Below are positions 4,405 through 5,328 of a stretch of DNA of 5,328 nt, in pieces; positions within the stretch are counted from its first letter, which is position 1; each line of letters begins with the position of its first letter. The stretch spans positions 1 through 5,328 of the forward strand of contig JAICXV010000220.1 of the NCBI GenBank assembly GCA_025934545.1, in the 5' to 3' direction. Origin of the DNA: Verrucomicrobiia bacterium. Its GTDB lineage: Bacteria > Verrucomicrobiota > Verrucomicrobiia > Limisphaerales > Palsa-1400. The translations under genes were made by a program, and so were the position numbers. The notes below the pieces were generated by a model. The model was given only the letters and a program-made list of their open reading frames with translations. It had not been told where the DNA came from and made no database searches.

Positions 4405-5278
4405 CACGGTAAAACTTCGTCAAATCGGTGATGGGATCAACGACGGAATAATTCGTCGGTGTCGATGACGCCGGAAAATTTGTCAATGTTGTCCATGCCG
4501 AACCATCGAATGCGGCGCGGCTTTCCACGGTGTAAGTGACATTGGTTTCAGCGTTGAAGTCGAATTGCAACTGATTATTGGCCGCTGAAATATTTGATAT
4601 GGTGGGCTGCTGCGGCGGTGCGCCGGAGCCGGTGAACGTAATTGTCAAACTGGCGGCGCTCCCGACGGTGGTTGAGCCCCAGCGCCGTCCATTTTGCACA
4701 CCTTCATTGGCCGAAATGAAAAACCAGCCGTTGTTGCTCGTCGGATCCGCGATCCATGCCTGGACATCGGAAAGAAGGTTCGCGTTGGAGCTAAAAGTAT
4801 AAGGCGTCGGGTCGGTCAAAGAAACCGGCGCAAAAATTGTTCCGCTCGCCGCGCTTACATAATCGGAACCTGCTCCCAGTCCGGGAGTATTCCAAGGTGT
4901 TCCTGCAATCCGACTGTTCCATGTGGCGTCGCCGGCCACCCATGGTTCTAAAATCCGATGCAGTTCGTAGGTCATATCTGTCGCGGAATTCTCTTTGATT
5001 TCCGTGACCGTCACTGAGACGTCGGTGATGGTGGCGCCGGTTGGGATTGCCGAAACATCGAATTTGAACATGGCGCGCATCGGGCCGCCATGGGAGTTGA
5101 AACCGCAACCGAGTCCGTGAAAATCAGTGCTGAAATTTTCGTCGACGCTGAAGGTGTTAAAAGGATCGTTGAGGATCCAGGTATCAGATGAAGCGGCGAC
5201 GGTCAGCGTGTCGGCGCAAACCGGAAGAACGGCGGCCACGCCAAGTATACCCAAAATCAGACCGGTGAGGAATTTCAT
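4391..5278 (-). CDS. Secreted DNRLRE-like domain protein with C-terminal 'FYRV' module
   Basis: The preferred start is the ATG at 5278 (295 aa), which gives a clean signal peptide MKFLTGLILGILGVAAVLPV then CA|DT. A TTG at 5293 would add five residues, and neither start has a clear Shine-Dalgarno. Residues ~24-216 resemble DNRLRE domains of extracellular proteins: 'TLTVAASSDTWILND', 'GPMRAMFKFDVSAIPTGATI' (65-84), 'YELHRILEPWVAGDATWN' (104-121) with 'GTPWNTPG', and closing 'RRWGSTTVGSAASLTITF'. A Pro/Gln linker (219-225) leads to a ~70-aa beta module (227-295, 'NQLQFDFNAETNVTYTVESR'...'FYRVKTP'). Modules of this style often end verrucomicrobial exported proteins. No catalytic residues are evident, so a structural, adhesive or binding role is inferred. 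Cys21 at the cleavage site has a poor lipobox (LPVC), so a lipoprotein is unlikely. It is convergent with the acyltransferase gene, and its last codons lie in the shared inverted repeat. Confidence 0.85.
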   Translation of the reverse strand: MKFLTGLILGILGVAAVLPVCADTLTVAASSDTWILNDPFNTFSVDENFSTDFHGLGCGFNSHGGPMRAMFKFDVSAIPTGATITDVSVTVTEIKENSATDMTYELHRILEPWVAGDATWNSRIAGTPWNTPGLGAGSDYVSAASGTIFAPVSLTDPTPYTFSSNANLLSDVQAWIADPTSNNGWFFISANEGVQNGRRWGSTTVGSAASLTITFTGSGAPPQQPTISNISAANNQLQFDFNAETNVTYTVESRAAFDGSAWTTLTNFPASSTPTNYSVVDPITDLTKFYRVKTP

Positions 5279-5328
5279 ATTGATAGAGCGCAAGTTTGCG
5301 GACGAGCAGGGGGCGCGGCTTTTGAATG

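Overview
The window reads as a piece of a Verrucomicrobiota chromosome, probably a soil or freshwater lineage near Pedosphaera/Limisphaerales. Three things suggest this. There is a secreted protein with a planctomycete/verrucomicrobial-type cytochrome c (PSC1-like) domain fused to leucine-rich repeats. There is a secreted DNRLRE-type protein with a C-terminal module ending in a 'FYRV' motif. The intergenic regions carry degenerate GCTCCAA and TTTCAC short repeats. The taxonomic call is an inference from gene style; no rRNA or other phylogenetic marker was searched.

Layout. Positions 1-402 hold the 3' end of a Thr/Asn/Ser-rich protein of unknown function on the + strand, cut by the window edge. 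It meets, tail to tail with a 4-nt overlap of stop codons, a minus-strand gene (399-1379) for a secreted c-type-heme/LRR protein with a lysine-rich tail. A 158-bp divergent intergenic region (1380-1537) follows, with AACAAC/GTTGTT elements and a candidate promoter. Then comes a run of five co-oriented + strand genes: nrdR (1538-2008), an unrecognised 180-aa protein overlapping nrdR (1992-2534), a HIT-family nucleotide-binding protein (2630-2968), ruvA (GTG start, 3027-3632) and a DUF374-type lysophospholipid acyltransferase (3632-4333). The acyltransferase start codon overlaps the ruvA stop by one base. The window closes with a convergent minus-strand gene (4391-5278) for a secreted DNRLRE-like protein. 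The ends of the last two genes lie in the two arms of an imperfect inverted repeat of about 22 bp.

How the genes relate. The central five genes are housekeeping functions: ribonucleotide reductase regulation, nucleotide hydrolysis, Holliday-junction branch migration and lipid acylation. They are packed closely enough to be one or two transcription units. The flanking genes encode exported proteins that look independent of this run. I do not see a new defence, mobile or biosynthetic system here. The best leads are the palindrome shared by two convergent gene ends, the uncharacterised ORF translationally overlapping nrdR, and the dispersed CTCCAA repeats.
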